DNA of 64,000 nucleotides. Origin: Gemmatimonadota bacterium (GTDB taxonomy: Bacteria; Latescibacterota; UBA2968; GCA-2709665). How positions within the stretch are numbered: position 1 is the stretch's first letter; the number at the start of each line of letters is the position of its first letter. Both the position numbers and the translations under genes were made by a program. This document shows positions 8,404-17,695 of the stretch, piece after piece. The stretch is from assembly GCA_028874335.1 (NCBI GenBank), contig JAPPJY010000017.1, forward strand, positions 62,001 to 126,000, given 5' to 3'. The notes beneath the pieces were generated by a model that ran no database searches, was not told the DNA's origin, and saw nothing but the letters and a program-made list of their open reading frames with translations.

Positions 8404-9534
8404 ATGATTTCAATCGCGGCTGATTTCGAATGCGGAAACGCGAAGCATATCCGGCAGATCGCAATCGACCGGTTCCGGCTCGAGGTCATTGGAGACAAGC
8501 CGACCTATTGTTACTACTTCTGCTTCGACGTCCGGAATGACGGGCCCGCATCGGCTGTGACCGTTGAAGTGTGGCCGGACTCGCGATTCGGTCCGGAGGG
8601 ATTCGTGGTCAGCCTGCCGACCACGGTGTGGGTCGCGTCCCGGGGCGACGGTCGATTCAGGCCGCTCGACCGCGAACGGGTCCGGAATACGGAGGAACCG
8701 CTCTTGATCCGCCTGAATCTGAAGGCAAACGAGACGATTCGGGTAACGAACGCATGGCCCGCGCGCTACAGCGATACGCAAGACGCGCTCCGAAGGCTGG
8801 CGGATGAACGCGGGGACCGCTGCGAGGCATTTACCATTGGCGAATCGGTGCAGGGGCGGGACATCACCGGAATCCGGACCGGCGCGCCCGGCAAGCCCCG
8901 TATTCTGTGCGTGGCCGGGCAGCACGCGGTCGAATTCTCGGGCACGTGGGGGATGCTTGGCATTGCGGATTTCATCACGTCTCTCGTTCCCGACGCCGTC
9001 GCTCTCCGGGAGCGGATACAGGTGGAGGTCCTGCCGGCGGTCAATCCCGATGGGAACGCTGCGGGCAGGAACGCGTTCAACGCCGAGGGGTTCGACATGT
9101 ACCGGTCATTCGGCGAAGACCCGGCGGCGGAGGCGCCAGAAGCCCACGAGAGCCGCTTGCTATGGGACATGCTTGTAAAGGACCGGCCGGCGCTGTGGAT
9201 GAATATCCATGCGTTCGTGGGCTGGCGGGAAAACGGAGAATACCCTTACGACGGATGGTACGAGGTGGTCGATCCCGTCTTCGAGAATTCCAATCGGGCC
9301 AGGCAGTACCAGGCTCTTTGCGATACGATGCGCCTGGAGACCGACGGCATGTCCACGCACGGCAGGGCCAACGTGCATCGTGAGAATACGATGTGCTATC
9401 AGATGGCCCGGAGGCTTGGCATCCCCAGCGTATTCTATGAGCTCAACGTCGCCACGGCAGGGCCGCACGGCGCCGCCAAACGCGCGATCCACGTGTTCAA
9501 ACGGGCGGTACATACGCTGCTCAACAGCAAGTAG
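8404..9534 (+). CDS. M14-family zinc carboxypeptidase
   Basis: 376 residues. Zinc ligands are H174 and E177 in AGQHAVEFSG and H269 in MNIHAFVG. Substrate-binding NPDG (214-217) and R222-N223 follow, and FYELN near residue 345 supplies the catalytic glutamate. The first 120 residues form a beta-rich domain like the N-terminal domain of cytosolic carboxypeptidases (CCP/AGBL type), so the protein is closer to that subgroup than to secreted digestive enzymes. No signal peptide is visible. The start at 8404 follows GGGGAAAG; an upstream GTG at 8371 is possible but less likely. It may act on peptides or peptide-like amides; the substrate is unknown. Confidence 0.85.
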   Translation: MISIAADFECGNAKHIRQIAIDRFRLEVIGDKPTYCYYFCFDVRNDGPASAVTVEVWPDSRFGPEGFVVSLPTTVWVASRGDGRFRPLDRERVRNTEEPLLIRLNLKANETIRVTNAWPARYSDTQDALRRLADERGDRCEAFTIGESVQGRDITGIRTGAPGKPRILCVAGQHAVEFSGTWGMLGIADFITSLVPDAVALRERIQVEVLPAVNPDGNAAGRNAFNAEGFDMYRSFGEDPAAEAPEAHESRLLWDMLVKDRPALWMNIHAFVGWRENGEYPYDGWYEVVDPVFENSNRARQYQALCDTMRLETDGMSTHGRANVHRENTMCYQMARRLGIPSVFYELNVATAGPHGAAKRAIHVFKRAVHTLLNSK

Positions 9535-9551
9535 GTGGGAAGGCGCAGGAG

Positions 9552-9790
9552 AAGCTATCAGCTATCAGCCGTCAGCTGTCAGCCAGAAACGAAAAGCAAA
9601 AGGCGGGAACCAAATTCAAAAACCACCTCTGCCCCCTGCCGCCCAGACCTCTCTCCCCGGCCCTCGGGCAGAGCTATCAGCTATCAGTGGTCAGCTGTCA
9701 GCCAAGAGTGGTTTCTGTTATGGATACGCATTGGGAATCACCGAAATCTCTACCGCTACATGGGCAACCACAAGGGTTGCCCCTACAAAT
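9552..9790. repeat. Repeat cluster: two B units plus half of a C element
   Basis: Two B runs (AGCTATCAGCTATCAGCCG... at 9553 and 9672) are separated by the CTCTCCCCGGCCCT phrase of family H. They are followed by the single hairpin GGGCAACCACAAGGGTTGCCC at 9762-9782, which is one end of a C element without the other. The whole region 9535-10400 carries no gene. Confidence 0.7.
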
Positions 9791-9885
9791 TCAAATAGAG
9801 CGTGTCCGGTGGTTGCGTGGGGGGTTTGTTCGCGGCAAAAAGCGCGCCGCTCACCAGCAGCCTCGGACGCCAGAACCACGCGTCC

Positions 9886-9918
9886 CCTGTTGTTCCGATA
9901 AACCACCGGAACAACAGG
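9886..9918. repeat. Orphan 12-bp perfect inverted repeat
   Basis: CCTGTTGTTCCG and CGGAACAACAGG flank the nine-base loop ATAAACCAC. No poly-T follows on either strand, so a terminator is unlikely. It does not match the other repeat families in the window. Bases 9919-10189 hold nothing I can name. Confidence 0.6.
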
Positions 9919-10189
9919 TCACCCGCTGCGCGGGCGGAGGCAGGTTCTCCGTGTTAATCCGTACACCTCTGTTGATCGGAAGTTCCGCGAAGGATCGAAG
10001 GCCACCCAAATACCGTTTTGGCCACTGAGGAGATTCACGGAAAAACCGGCCCCCTGCCGAATCGCGAGAGTGGAAAAAGGACGTAAGAAATAGAAAAATA
10101 AGAATTTATCAGAAAAGAGCCGACTTGCAAATGACAAATCCTTTTTTGCCTTTCTGGTCAAAATCGTGCCTACGGCGTGTTCCTAAAAA

Positions 10190-10370
10190 GCGGGGAGACG
10201 GAAGACGGGAAAGGGTAGAGATCGGATGCCGTAAAGGGATTCTCTTTATGCCGCAGGCAAGTCGGAGGAACAAATCGGCAAGGGCTTCTTCTACCGTCTA
10301 CCCTCTTACCTCTACCCGCATTTTTTCTACGCTCTACGTCTCACCGCCTTTTGGCGACCGGCCGGTCGCC
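10190..10370. repeat. Interspersed repeat family A, copy 4, plus 18-bp palindrome
   Basis: The A element spans about 10190-10320 and has the most divergent inner stem (TAAAG pairing with CTTTA), still fully complementary. It is followed by a second partial right end (CTACGTCTCACCGCC) and the palindrome GGCGACCGGCCGGTCGCC at 10353-10370, the same order as at 1348-1502. Confidence 0.75.
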
Positions 10371-10400
10371 CCTACTGAATTCGTGTGACCACAGGAGTCC

Positions 10401-11672
10401 ATGATGGACCCGAACAGACGTGACGTTCTTGAAAAGTACCTGTCTCGAGACTGGTATTCGGAAAAGGCGAGACAGGGCAAGATGGAGCGATACCTGGAAT
10501 GGATGGCGCGCCAGGAAAGGCCGCCCATGCGGGTTGCCGGACCCGACCGGGGCGCCCGTGTCTTGAACGTGGGGGTGGTCGGCATGGGACGGGGCCGGTT
10601 CATGGCGAAATTGTGCGATCTTTTTGACCGGAGTCGGACCGTGGCGGTATGCGACGAGGTCCCGGACCTGGCGGAATACGTCGCCGGCGAGATCGACATT
10701 CCCAGATCGTACCGGCGGTACGAAGACATGCTGAAGGACGACGAGGTCCGCGTGGTCGTTGTGGAGACGGGCACGGACCGGCACGGGGAGCATGCAATCC
10801 AGGCGTTGCAGGCGGGCAAGCACGTCTTTGTGGAAATGCCCCTTGCCGTCACCCTGGAGGAATGCAGGGCCATCGTGGATCTGAGCGAGGCAACCGGCCT
10901 TAAGGTGCAGATGGGCAACCAGTTGCGGTGGTATAACCGGTACGAAGCCCTGAAGAAGCTGTGCGTGGAGGGGGAGTTCGGCAAGGTGCAGTACGTGGAG
11001 GCGGAGTACAACTGCGACTACCGGCGGAGGAAGCGGTATTGGGTAGACCGCGAGCGCGAGGTGGGGATGCCGGCCGACAGGGGGTGTGAAGGGGGCATCG
11101 AGCCGCCGCTGAACGCGGCCGTGCATACCACGTTCGACACGTCGCGCTGGCTGCTGGGTGACGAGCAGATCGTCGATGTGGAAGCATTCGGGATGCGTGG
11201 CACGAGCTTCGTCGAAGGCAGCCCGCAGGAGGGATTCGGCGGGATAGCCGGCGACGGCTTCGACAGCGCGGTGGCGCTGATGAAAAGCGAGAGCGGCGTG
11301 ATTATCAAGGCGCTGCAGAGCTATGGATTCCGCCGCCCCCACCTGAACTATCTCGCGCTCTACGGAACGCTGGGATGTTACGAAGGCGAGCGGCGCAACG
11401 AGGTCGGTTCCGGGTACGTCCACCTTCCCCACCGGTTTCTGAATACCGTGGAATCGGGCGATGGATGGATGGAGCTGCCCCTCATAACGGGATCGGGACC
11501 CGGACACCAGGGGGCGGAATTCGATATGATGCTGGACTTCTTCGACGCCATCGTACGCGACCGCCGCCCGCTCATCGACGCGGTCCAGGCCGCGCGTTCG
11601 TGCGCTCCCGCGATCTGCGGTGAACTCGCGGCCGCGCGAGGCGAACGGGTAACGGTTCCGCAGTTTCCGTAA
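10401..11672 (+). CDS. Gfo/Idh/MocA-family oxidoreductase
   Basis: 423 residues. A 50-residue N-terminal extension (YLSRDWYSEKARQGKMERYL) precedes the Rossmann fold that begins VLNVGVVGMGRGRFMAKL. The EKP site reads VEMPLAVTLEECRAIV, so the catalytic lysine is replaced by methionine. The EEC that follows again recalls the GH109-like branch. The C-terminal domain contains the usual beta-sheet (YLALYGTLGCYEGER) and ends with the helix found in Gfo proteins. No signal peptide or twin-arginine motif is seen. Tandem ATGs at 10401 and 10404 follow CAGGAG; either could be used. It stands alone between repeat blocks, so its partner genes are unclear. Confidence 0.83.
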   Translation: MMDPNRRDVLEKYLSRDWYSEKARQGKMERYLEWMARQERPPMRVAGPDRGARVLNVGVVGMGRGRFMAKLCDLFDRSRTVAVCDEVPDLAEYVAGEIDIPRSYRRYEDMLKDDEVRVVVVETGTDRHGEHAIQALQAGKHVFVEMPLAVTLEECRAIVDLSEATGLKVQMGNQLRWYNRYEALKKLCVEGEFGKVQYVEAEYNCDYRRRKRYWVDREREVGMPADRGCEGGIEPPLNAAVHTTFDTSRWLLGDEQIVDVEAFGMRGTSFVEGSPQEGFGGIAGDGFDSAVALMKSESGVIIKALQSYGFRRPHLNYLALYGTLGCYEGERRNEVGSGYVHLPHRFLNTVESGDGWMELPLITGSGPGHQGAEFDMMLDFFDAIVRDRRPLIDAVQAARSCAPAICGELAAARGERVTVPQFP

Positions 11673-11689
11673 AGCGGGTAGACGCAAGA

Positions 11690-11949
11690 GAAGCTATCAG
11701 CTATCAGCTGTCAGCTATCAGCCAAAAAAGAAGGGCAAAGTCAAAATCCACCTCTCCGCCGGCCCCGCAGACCTCTCCCCCCGGCCCCCTCTCCTAAAGG
11801 AAAGGGGGAGAAAACCGGGGCTTCGCTTGCCGGTCTTCCAATAGATGCTCTGGTTGATAGGACAGCGCCATCCCGGCACTGTCGCAATCTTATAACATCA
11901 ACCCATGACCGTTCCCCCTTCCTTCAGGAAGGGGGTTAGGGGGTAGGTC
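11690..11949. repeat. Repeat B unit followed by full family H element (copy 2)
   Basis: B units (AAGCTATCAGCTATCAGCTG...) at 11693-11722, then H at 11770-11949. H starts GACCTCTCCCCCCGGCCCCCT and ends AGGGGGTTAGGGGGTAGGTC, which are imperfect inverted repeats, with a CCCCCTTCCT/AGGAAGGGGG hairpin at 11914-11935. Bases 11950-12059 show no gene. Confidence 0.7.
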
Positions 11950-12059
11950 TCGTTCCGGAGAAGCAAGAGGACGCCACCACGCCACACCCGGTTTCGCGCC
12001 CTCATTCGTGATCCAATTCTTTCTAACTGTTAGCGAGAGTCCGGCTTCGAGGGTGTTAT

Positions 12060-13781
12060 ATGGGAAGGTTGTCAGCTCTTCTTCCTTTTTCCTTCTTCCT
12101 TCTGATTCTTGGCGGCGGGGCGGCGTACGCGGAGACGCCCCGTTTCGTCGACGTGACGGCGTCATCGGGCATCGACTTCCGGCACGTCCACGGCGGGACG
12201 GGGGAGAAGTACTTCGTGGAAACGATGGGGGCGGGCGTCGCATTCCTGGACTACAACAACGACGGCCGGCTGGACGTATTCGCCGTCAACGGAGGGACGC
12301 TGCCCGGCTATGCCGGACCTCCCCCCCGGAACCGGCTCTACCGGAACGCCGGCGGGGGTCGCTTCTCGGACGTGACGCGGTTCGCGGGCGTGGGCCAAAC
12401 GGCCTACGGCATGGGCGTCTGCGCCGGGGACTTCGACAACGATGGAAACGACGACCTCTACGTGACCTGCTACGGGCCCAACAGCCTGTTCCGGAACAAC
12501 GGCGACGGGACGTTCAGAAACGTGGCAGCCGAGGCCGGCGTGGCCGGCGATGCCGCGTGGAGCGTGGGGTGCGCCTTCCTGGACTACGACGCGGATGGAT
12601 TCCTGGACCTCTACGTGGCCAACTACGTCGAATACTCGACCGCCTCCACGGAGACAGGGCTGAGGCCCTACGTTTCCCGTGCCGCAAGTCTCTCGGAGGA
12701 AGGTCGGTTCTATCCGCATCCCGACAACTTCAAGGGGGCGGCGGACCGCCTGTATCGCAACAACGGCGACGGGACGTTTAAGGATGTCACGGAACCGGCG
12801 GGCGTCTACAATCCCGGCGGCAAGGGGATGGGGATGGCGTGCGCCGACGTCGACGGTGACGGCGCCGTGGATGTCTTCGTGGCCAACGACATGACGCCCA
12901 ATTTTCTCTATCTGAACCAGGGCGACGGGCGTTTTGTGGAGAAGGGACTTCTGTCGGGCGTGGCCTACAGCGGGTCGGGCGAGCTCCAGTCCAGCATGGG
13001 CGCGGACTTCGGCGACTTCAACCGGGACGGCCGCCTGGACCTGGCAGTCACCAATTTCAGACTGGAGGGCGCCGGGCTCTACCGCAACGAGGACGGCGCG
13101 CTGTTTATGGATATCTCATCGATTTCGGGGATCAGGACCCCCACGCTTCGCCACGTTGGATGGGGTATGGGGTTTCTGGACTACGACAACGATGGCTGGA
13201 CGGATCTTCTAATGGTGCACGGCCACGTGCTCGACAACGCCGACCGGGTGGGAAGTGTCTACCGGCAACCGGCCATCCTGATGCGAAACAGGGGCGACGG
13301 CCGGTTCGTCAACGTCACTCGAGAAGTGAAGGACGATCTGTCCATACCGGTTCCCGGCCGGGGCGCCGCCTTCGGGGACTACGACAACGACGGCGACGTG
13401 GACGTGTTCATCCTGGCAGTGAACGGTGCGGCGCGGCTGCTGAGAAACGAGGTGGGTAACCGGAACCGCTGGCTGAGGATAAAGCTCGTGGGAGCAGCAC
13501 GAGGGAATCAGAAGCATCCAGGCGGCGCCCCCCGCAGGTCCAATCGCAACGGCATCGGCGCCCGCGTGACGGTCTGGGCCGGCGGCGGCCGGCAGGTCCG
13601 CGAAGTCCGGAGCGGATCGAGCTATCTGTCGCAGAACGACTTCCGTCTCCATTTCGGACTCGGTAAGCACGTGGCGGCCGATTCGGTCACGGTCCGGTGG
13701 CCGGGCGGCACGGTGGACCGGTTGGGGAGCATTGCATCCGATCGGGAGCTCGTCGTGAGGGAAGGAGAAGCGGGTCCATGA
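12060..13781 (+). CDS. Secreted FG-GAP/ASPIC-UnbV (CRTAC1-type) protein
   Basis: 573 residues. The first 24 form a signal peptide (…GGGAAYA|ETPRF). At least seven FG-GAP/VCBS calcium-loop motifs follow, such as DYNNDGRLDVF, DFDNDGNDDLYV, DVDGDGAVDVF and DYDNDGDVDVF, consistent with a beta-propeller. The last ~90 residues are an ASPIC/UnbV domain (NRWLRIKLVG ... NGIGARVTVWAGG ... VTVRWPGG). Members are extracytoplasmic, presumably adhesive or ligand-binding; no enzyme activity is established. The stop overlaps the start of the solute-binding protein gene (ATGA), so this protein is probably co-translated with the ABC transporter and may help capture its substrate. The start has only a weak ribosome-binding site. 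Confidence 0.88.
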   Translation: MGRLSALLPFSFFLLILGGGAAYAETPRFVDVTASSGIDFRHVHGGTGEKYFVETMGAGVAFLDYNNDGRLDVFAVNGGTLPGYAGPPPRNRLYRNAGGGRFSDVTRFAGVGQTAYGMGVCAGDFDNDGNDDLYVTCYGPNSLFRNNGDGTFRNVAAEAGVAGDAAWSVGCAFLDYDADGFLDLYVANYVEYSTASTETGLRPYVSRAASLSEEGRFYPHPDNFKGAADRLYRNNGDGTFKDVTEPAGVYNPGGKGMGMACADVDGDGAVDVFVANDMTPNFLYLNQGDGRFVEKGLLSGVAYSGSGELQSSMGADFGDFNRDGRLDLAVTNFRLEGAGLYRNEDGALFMDISSISGIRTPTLRHVGWGMGFLDYDNDGWTDLLMVHGHVLDNADRVGSVYRQPAILMRNRGDGRFVNVTREVKDDLSIPVPGRGAAFGDYDNDGDVDVFILAVNGAARLLRNEVGNRNRWLRIKLVGAARGNQKHPGGAPRRSNRNGIGARVTVWAGGGRQVREVRSGSSYLSQNDFRLHFGLGKHVAADSVTVRWPGGTVDRLGSIASDRELVVREGEAGP

Positions 13782-15739
13782 CTCTCCGGAGCACGGATTG
13801 GCGAACGGGCGTCATTTTCGCAGTGCTTGCGGCGGCGCTTTCCTGTGTACCGGCGCATGCCGGCCGTCCCAGGGAGATCCGGTACATCGGGCCGCCGGTG
13901 AGCACGTTGAACAGCTATCTGTATACGGGTGGGATGTACGCGCAGATTACGCTTGGCACGAAGGAGGGCCTGGTGCAACTGGGGCCGGAAGGCGGGCTCA
14001 TTCCGGCGCAGGCGGAACGATGGGAAATCTCCGAAGACAGGCTGACGTATACGTTTTTTCTGCGGCGGGACAATCGCTGGTACGACGGCACGACGGTAAC
14101 CGCGCGGGACTACAGGGCCGCCTTCATCTATCAGATGGAACCCGGACGCGAAAGCAAGTGGCTCTGGGATACGCCGCTGCAGTACGTGGTCAAGGCGATG
14201 GATTTCAGAAACGGCGCGGCGCGGGAGGACGAGGTGGGTGTGGACGTGCCGGACGACTTCACGCTGCGCTTCCGTCTCGCGAGGCCGTATCCCGCTTTCA
14301 TGAACGCGATGGTCACGGGAAGCATGTTTCCCATTCACCGAGGCTCACTTGAGAAGTACGGAGACGCGTGGCACAAGCTGCCCAACTACCAGGGGAATGG
14401 ACCGTACCGGATCGTGGAGTGGGAACTCAACTCCCACATCATCCTGGAGTCGAATCCGAAGTACAATCTGTCCAGGGGCAATCTGGAGCGGATACACAGC
14501 CGTTTCGCGGGCAGACCGCTGGAAGGTTATCAGAGCGGAGAGATCGACTTCGCACTGCTGCCGTCGATCGCCGATATCTACTACGCCAGACACCATCCCG
14601 AACTGAGCGACGAACTGGTCCTGACGCCCACGAGCGGACTCTCCTTCGTTAAATTTCTGTTCTCGAAGCACCCGGTCTACTGGGACGCCCGCGTTCGGCG
14701 GGCGATTGCCCTCGGTTTCGACAAGCGGCGGATCGTGCAGTCGATCTTTCTCGGACGGGAGACGCCGATGTATATGCTCTCCACGCCCGCGATGCCGGAT
14801 TGGGACCCCGGATTCGGGATGAGATTCGACCTCGAAGAAGCCCGGCGCCTGCTGTCCGAAGCGGGATATCCGGGCGGGAAGGGCATTCCGGAGTCGGTGA
14901 TTCTGATCCCGTCGTACCTGGCGCCCGAGATGGTGTCGCAGTTCGTGGTGATCGCCGCCATGCTGGAAGAAAACCTGGGCATCCGGTTCAGGATCGACAA
15001 TCAGGAACTGGGGGTGTACGCCGACAAACGGGTTTCCCTGAATCCATCGGATTATGCGGGGTTTTGCTTCGCGGCCTCGGGAGCGCCGTGGCCGAATCCC
15101 ATCTACGGCACCCAGTGGATCGAGAACATCCAGTGGACGGACGATCCCGGGGTCTACGGGGTCTGGTGGGAGGGGCAGCGACGAATCCTGCAGATCCGGT
15201 CGGGCATGATCAAGCTCGAAGGCGGGGAAAATCACTCCGATTTCGAGCCGGTCCGCCGGCGAATCAGGGCGTACGCGGACTCGGTGATGTCGCTCTTTGC
15301 GAACGGCAGACACGGTCCGCACCTGCGCAGGCAGGCGGAGGAGGCGATGAGCGGCTGGCGGCAGACCGCGGACGAGATTCTGCGGACGGCGAGCGGGCCG
15401 GATGCGGACCTGGAATGGTGCTGGAAGGCGCTCAATGTCACGCTTCTCCAGGCCCGCCAATACTATTTCCAGTGGTCGAACACCAGCGACCTTCGCTGGC
15501 GGCTGGAGCAGATGCGTCAGGAAGCGCATCACGCGCGGGACCCGTCCCGCCAGGCTGAGATCAACCGCGAAGTGCATCGTCTGGTACAGGCGTTCAGCTG
15601 GGATTTCCCGCTCCACGTCGCGAATGCCACCGCTCTGGTCAAACCCTACGTGAAGGGATTGAAATTCTGCGCCTACTGGTGGGCCAATCCCATGTATCTG
15701 AAATGGATCGATATCGATGACAGGAGTCAGCAACTGTAA
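13778..15739 (+). CDS. ABC transporter extracellular solute-binding protein, family 5 (peptide type)
   Basis: 653 residues. The signal peptide ends near residue 28 (VPAHA|GRP). The family 5 pattern follows: GTKEGLVQLGPEGGLIPAQAERWEISEDRLTYTFFLR and TVTARDYRAAFIYQM early, then the NYQGNGPYRIVEWE stretch. Family 5 proteins deliver oligopeptides, nickel or oligosaccharides to DppBCDF-type permeases. At 653 residues it is longer than typical DppA (about 535), with an insert around 475-545 that contains a charged helix. Permease genes follow after 30 bases. Given nearby carbohydrate genes, the substrate could be an oligosaccharide rather than a peptide. Confidence 0.9.
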   Translation: MTLRSTDWRTGVIFAVLAAALSCVPAHAGRPREIRYIGPPVSTLNSYLYTGGMYAQITLGTKEGLVQLGPEGGLIPAQAERWEISEDRLTYTFFLRRDNRWYDGTTVTARDYRAAFIYQMEPGRESKWLWDTPLQYVVKAMDFRNGAAREDEVGVDVPDDFTLRFRLARPYPAFMNAMVTGSMFPIHRGSLEKYGDAWHKLPNYQGNGPYRIVEWELNSHIILESNPKYNLSRGNLERIHSRFAGRPLEGYQSGEIDFALLPSIADIYYARHHPELSDELVLTPTSGLSFVKFLFSKHPVYWDARVRRAIALGFDKRRIVQSIFLGRETPMYMLSTPAMPDWDPGFGMRFDLEEARRLLSEAGYPGGKGIPESVILIPSYLAPEMVSQFVVIAAMLEENLGIRFRIDNQELGVYADKRVSLNPSDYAGFCFAASGAPWPNPIYGTQWIENIQWTDDPGVYGVWWEGQRRILQIRSGMIKLEGGENHSDFEPVRRRIRAYADSVMSLFANGRHGPHLRRQAEEAMSGWRQTADEILRTASGPDADLEWCWKALNVTLLQARQYYFQWSNTSDLRWRLEQMRQEAHHARDPSRQAEINREVHRLVQAFSWDFPLHVANATALVKPYVKGLKFCAYWWANPMYLKWIDIDDRSQQL

Positions 15740-15769
15740 TCGGGAGCGGTCCCGATACGGAGAATCGTT

Positions 15770-16747
15770 ATGGTGATGTTCTTCTTCCGCCGGGTCGGTC
15801 AGATCTTCGTGAGCCTGATCGCGATTCTGATCATCACGTTCTACCTGATGCACGCCGCGCCGGGCGACTTCTTCAATATCGAACGGCTGATGAACCAGCA
15901 GATAACGGGCAGCCGGCTGAGCCAGTTCGAGGAGAAGAGCCAGACGCTCATGCTCTGGGAGGAACGCTACGGCGAGAATACGCCCGTCTGGGAGCAGATC
16001 CTGATCTATCTGCGGCACGCGGCCGTTCTGGACTTCGGACCCTCATTCCGCTACCCGGATACGACCATCCAGGAAATGATGACGAAGGCCTTCCCGCGGA
16101 CGTTCGTCCTGGCCTTCTCGCCGATGCTCCTTGCCCTCCTGATCGGCATACCCATGGGCATCGGGGCGGCGCTGTACCGGAACACGTGGATCGACCGTAC
16201 GACCATGTTCGTTTCCATGCTGGGCATCTGCATCCCGTCCTATGTCATCGCCCTGCTGGTGATCGTCTTCTTCGCCGTGTCGCTTCAGCTGTTTCCCACG
16301 TCCGGATGGGGGACCTGGGAGTACGCGGTGCTTCCGGTGATGGCGATGGTCTTCCAGCCGGTTGCAGGCATCGCCAGGTACGTCCGGGTGAGCCTGATTA
16401 AGGAGTTGGGCGAGGATTACGTGCGAACGGTCTTCTCGAAAGGGGGAAACCGGAACAAGGCCGTCTTCCGCCACGCGTTGCGGAATTCGCTGATCCCCCT
16501 GCTGACCATCACCGGACCGCAGTTCGCCAATCTGATGGTGAGTACGGCGTTTATCGAGGAAATCTTCAATATCCCTGGCCTGGGCAAGCTGTTCGTGGCC
16601 GCCGCCGGAACCCGCGACTATCCGATGATCATCACGTCCACCCTGTTCTTCGGATTCCTGATCATGCTGATGAACCTGCTGGTGGATATCGGGTACGCGC
16701 TGATCGATCCGCGCATCCGGGCGAGTTATAAACAGAACAGGGGATGA
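15770..16747 (+). CDS. ABC transporter permease, DppB/OppB type
   Basis: 325 residues. The first membrane span (VGQIFVSLIAILIITFYLMHAAPGDFF) carries the APGD sequence typical of DppB/OppB first permeases. Five more spans follow, and the cytoplasmic coupling loop reads YVRTVFSKGGNRNKAVFRHALRNSLIPLLT, the EAA-type loop that contacts the ATPases. It pairs with the next permease in a heterodimeric channel in the inner membrane. It lies 30 bases after the solute-binding protein and 21 bases before the second permease, clearly one operon. Confidence 0.92.
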   Translation: MVMFFFRRVGQIFVSLIAILIITFYLMHAAPGDFFNIERLMNQQITGSRLSQFEEKSQTLMLWEERYGENTPVWEQILIYLRHAAVLDFGPSFRYPDTTIQEMMTKAFPRTFVLAFSPMLLALLIGIPMGIGAALYRNTWIDRTTMFVSMLGICIPSYVIALLVIVFFAVSLQLFPTSGWGTWEYAVLPVMAMVFQPVAGIARYVRVSLIKELGEDYVRTVFSKGGNRNKAVFRHALRNSLIPLLTITGPQFANLMVSTAFIEEIFNIPGLGKLFVAAAGTRDYPMIITSTLFFGFLIMLMNLLVDIGYALIDPRIRASYKQNRG

Positions 16748-16768
16748 CCCTTTAGAAGGAGATGACGC

Positions 16769-17668
16769 GTGGCTGCATTGAATCCGTCCGACCGTCTGCT
16801 GTCGGATGCAGATGAGTCGTCGCCTCCGCCGCGGATTTCGTACTGGGGCGCCGTCTGGCGGCGATTCGCCTCGAACCGTCTGGCGGTGTTGAGCCTGGGG
16901 TTTGTGATCGCGATGGTTCTGGCAGCGGCCCTGGCGGACACCATCGCGCCGTACGGGTATAACCAGATCGACCTGGACAACGCGTACCAGCCGCCGTCCT
17001 GGCGGCACATCGCCGGGACCGACGAGGTGGGGCGTGATATCTTCAGCCGTCTGATCTTCAGCCTTCAGACGGCCCTGGCCGTCGCATTCGGCGCCACCGT
17101 GATTTCGGTGGCGATCGGCGGGCTTATCGGCGCGGTCGCGGGGTACGCGGGCGGTGTCGTGGACAACGTGCTGATGCGGTTTACGGACGTGATGTACGCG
17201 TTCCCCGGGTTCCTGTTCAGCATCATCCTGGTGTCCGTCCTCGGCCGCGGCATCGTGACGATCTTCATCGCCATCGCCGCCACAAGCTGGGTGGGGTTCG
17301 CCCGGCTGATGCGCGCCCAGGTCCTGTCCATCAAGAACCTCGAATACGTGGAGTCGGCGCGCGCGCTCGGTGCAACCCACCGGTACGCGATCCGGCGCTA
17401 CGTGCTCCCGAACTCGTTCGGCCCGCTGATCGTCGCCATCGCCTTCATGGTTCCCGGCCTGATGATGACGGAGTCGGCGCTGAGCCTGCTCGGGCTGGGC
17501 GTGATGCCTCCCCGGCCGAGTTGGGGGGTCCTGATCCAGGTGGGGAGCCTGAATTTCAGGGCCTTTCCCTATCAGCTCACGTGGCCGGCCGCCACGTTCG
17601 CGCTCGCGCTGTTGTCATTTACGTATCTGGGCGACGGGCTGAACGACGCGTTCAACCCCAAAGAATAG
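16769..17668 (+). CDS. ABC transporter permease, DppC/OppC type
   Basis: 299 residues with the DppC/OppC N-terminal pattern: a first span near residues 38-60, then HIAGTDEVGRDIFSRLIF, the conserved GTD..GRD..SR signature. The EAA loop is EYVESARALGATHRYAIRRYVLPN. It partners with the upstream permease. An AAGGAGATG ribosome-binding site precedes the GTG start. The ATPase gene follows after 27 bases. Confidence 0.92.
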   Translation: MAALNPSDRLLSDADESSPPPRISYWGAVWRRFASNRLAVLSLGFVIAMVLAAALADTIAPYGYNQIDLDNAYQPPSWRHIAGTDEVGRDIFSRLIFSLQTALAVAFGATVISVAIGGLIGAVAGYAGGVVDNVLMRFTDVMYAFPGFLFSIILVSVLGRGIVTIFIAIAATSWVGFARLMRAQVLSIKNLEYVESARALGATHRYAIRRYVLPNSFGPLIVAIAFMVPGLMMTESALSLLGLGVMPPRPSWGVLIQVGSLNFRAFPYQLTWPAATFALALLSFTYLGDGLNDAFNPKE

Positions 17669-17695
17669 GTCCCACTGAGTTTGCGAGGCGCGCCG

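Noticed and set aside
12008-12781. 257-codon plus-strand frame overlapping the ASPIC protein start
   Set aside because: Different frame from the FG-GAP protein, Arg/Gly-rich translation without motifs; a shadow.
14345-16018. 557-codon open frame on the minus strand across the solute-binding protein and permease genes
   Set aside because: It is antisense to two clearly homologous ABC genes, its translation is rich in Arg/His/Pro/Asp without any motif, and long shadow frames are expected at this GC content.
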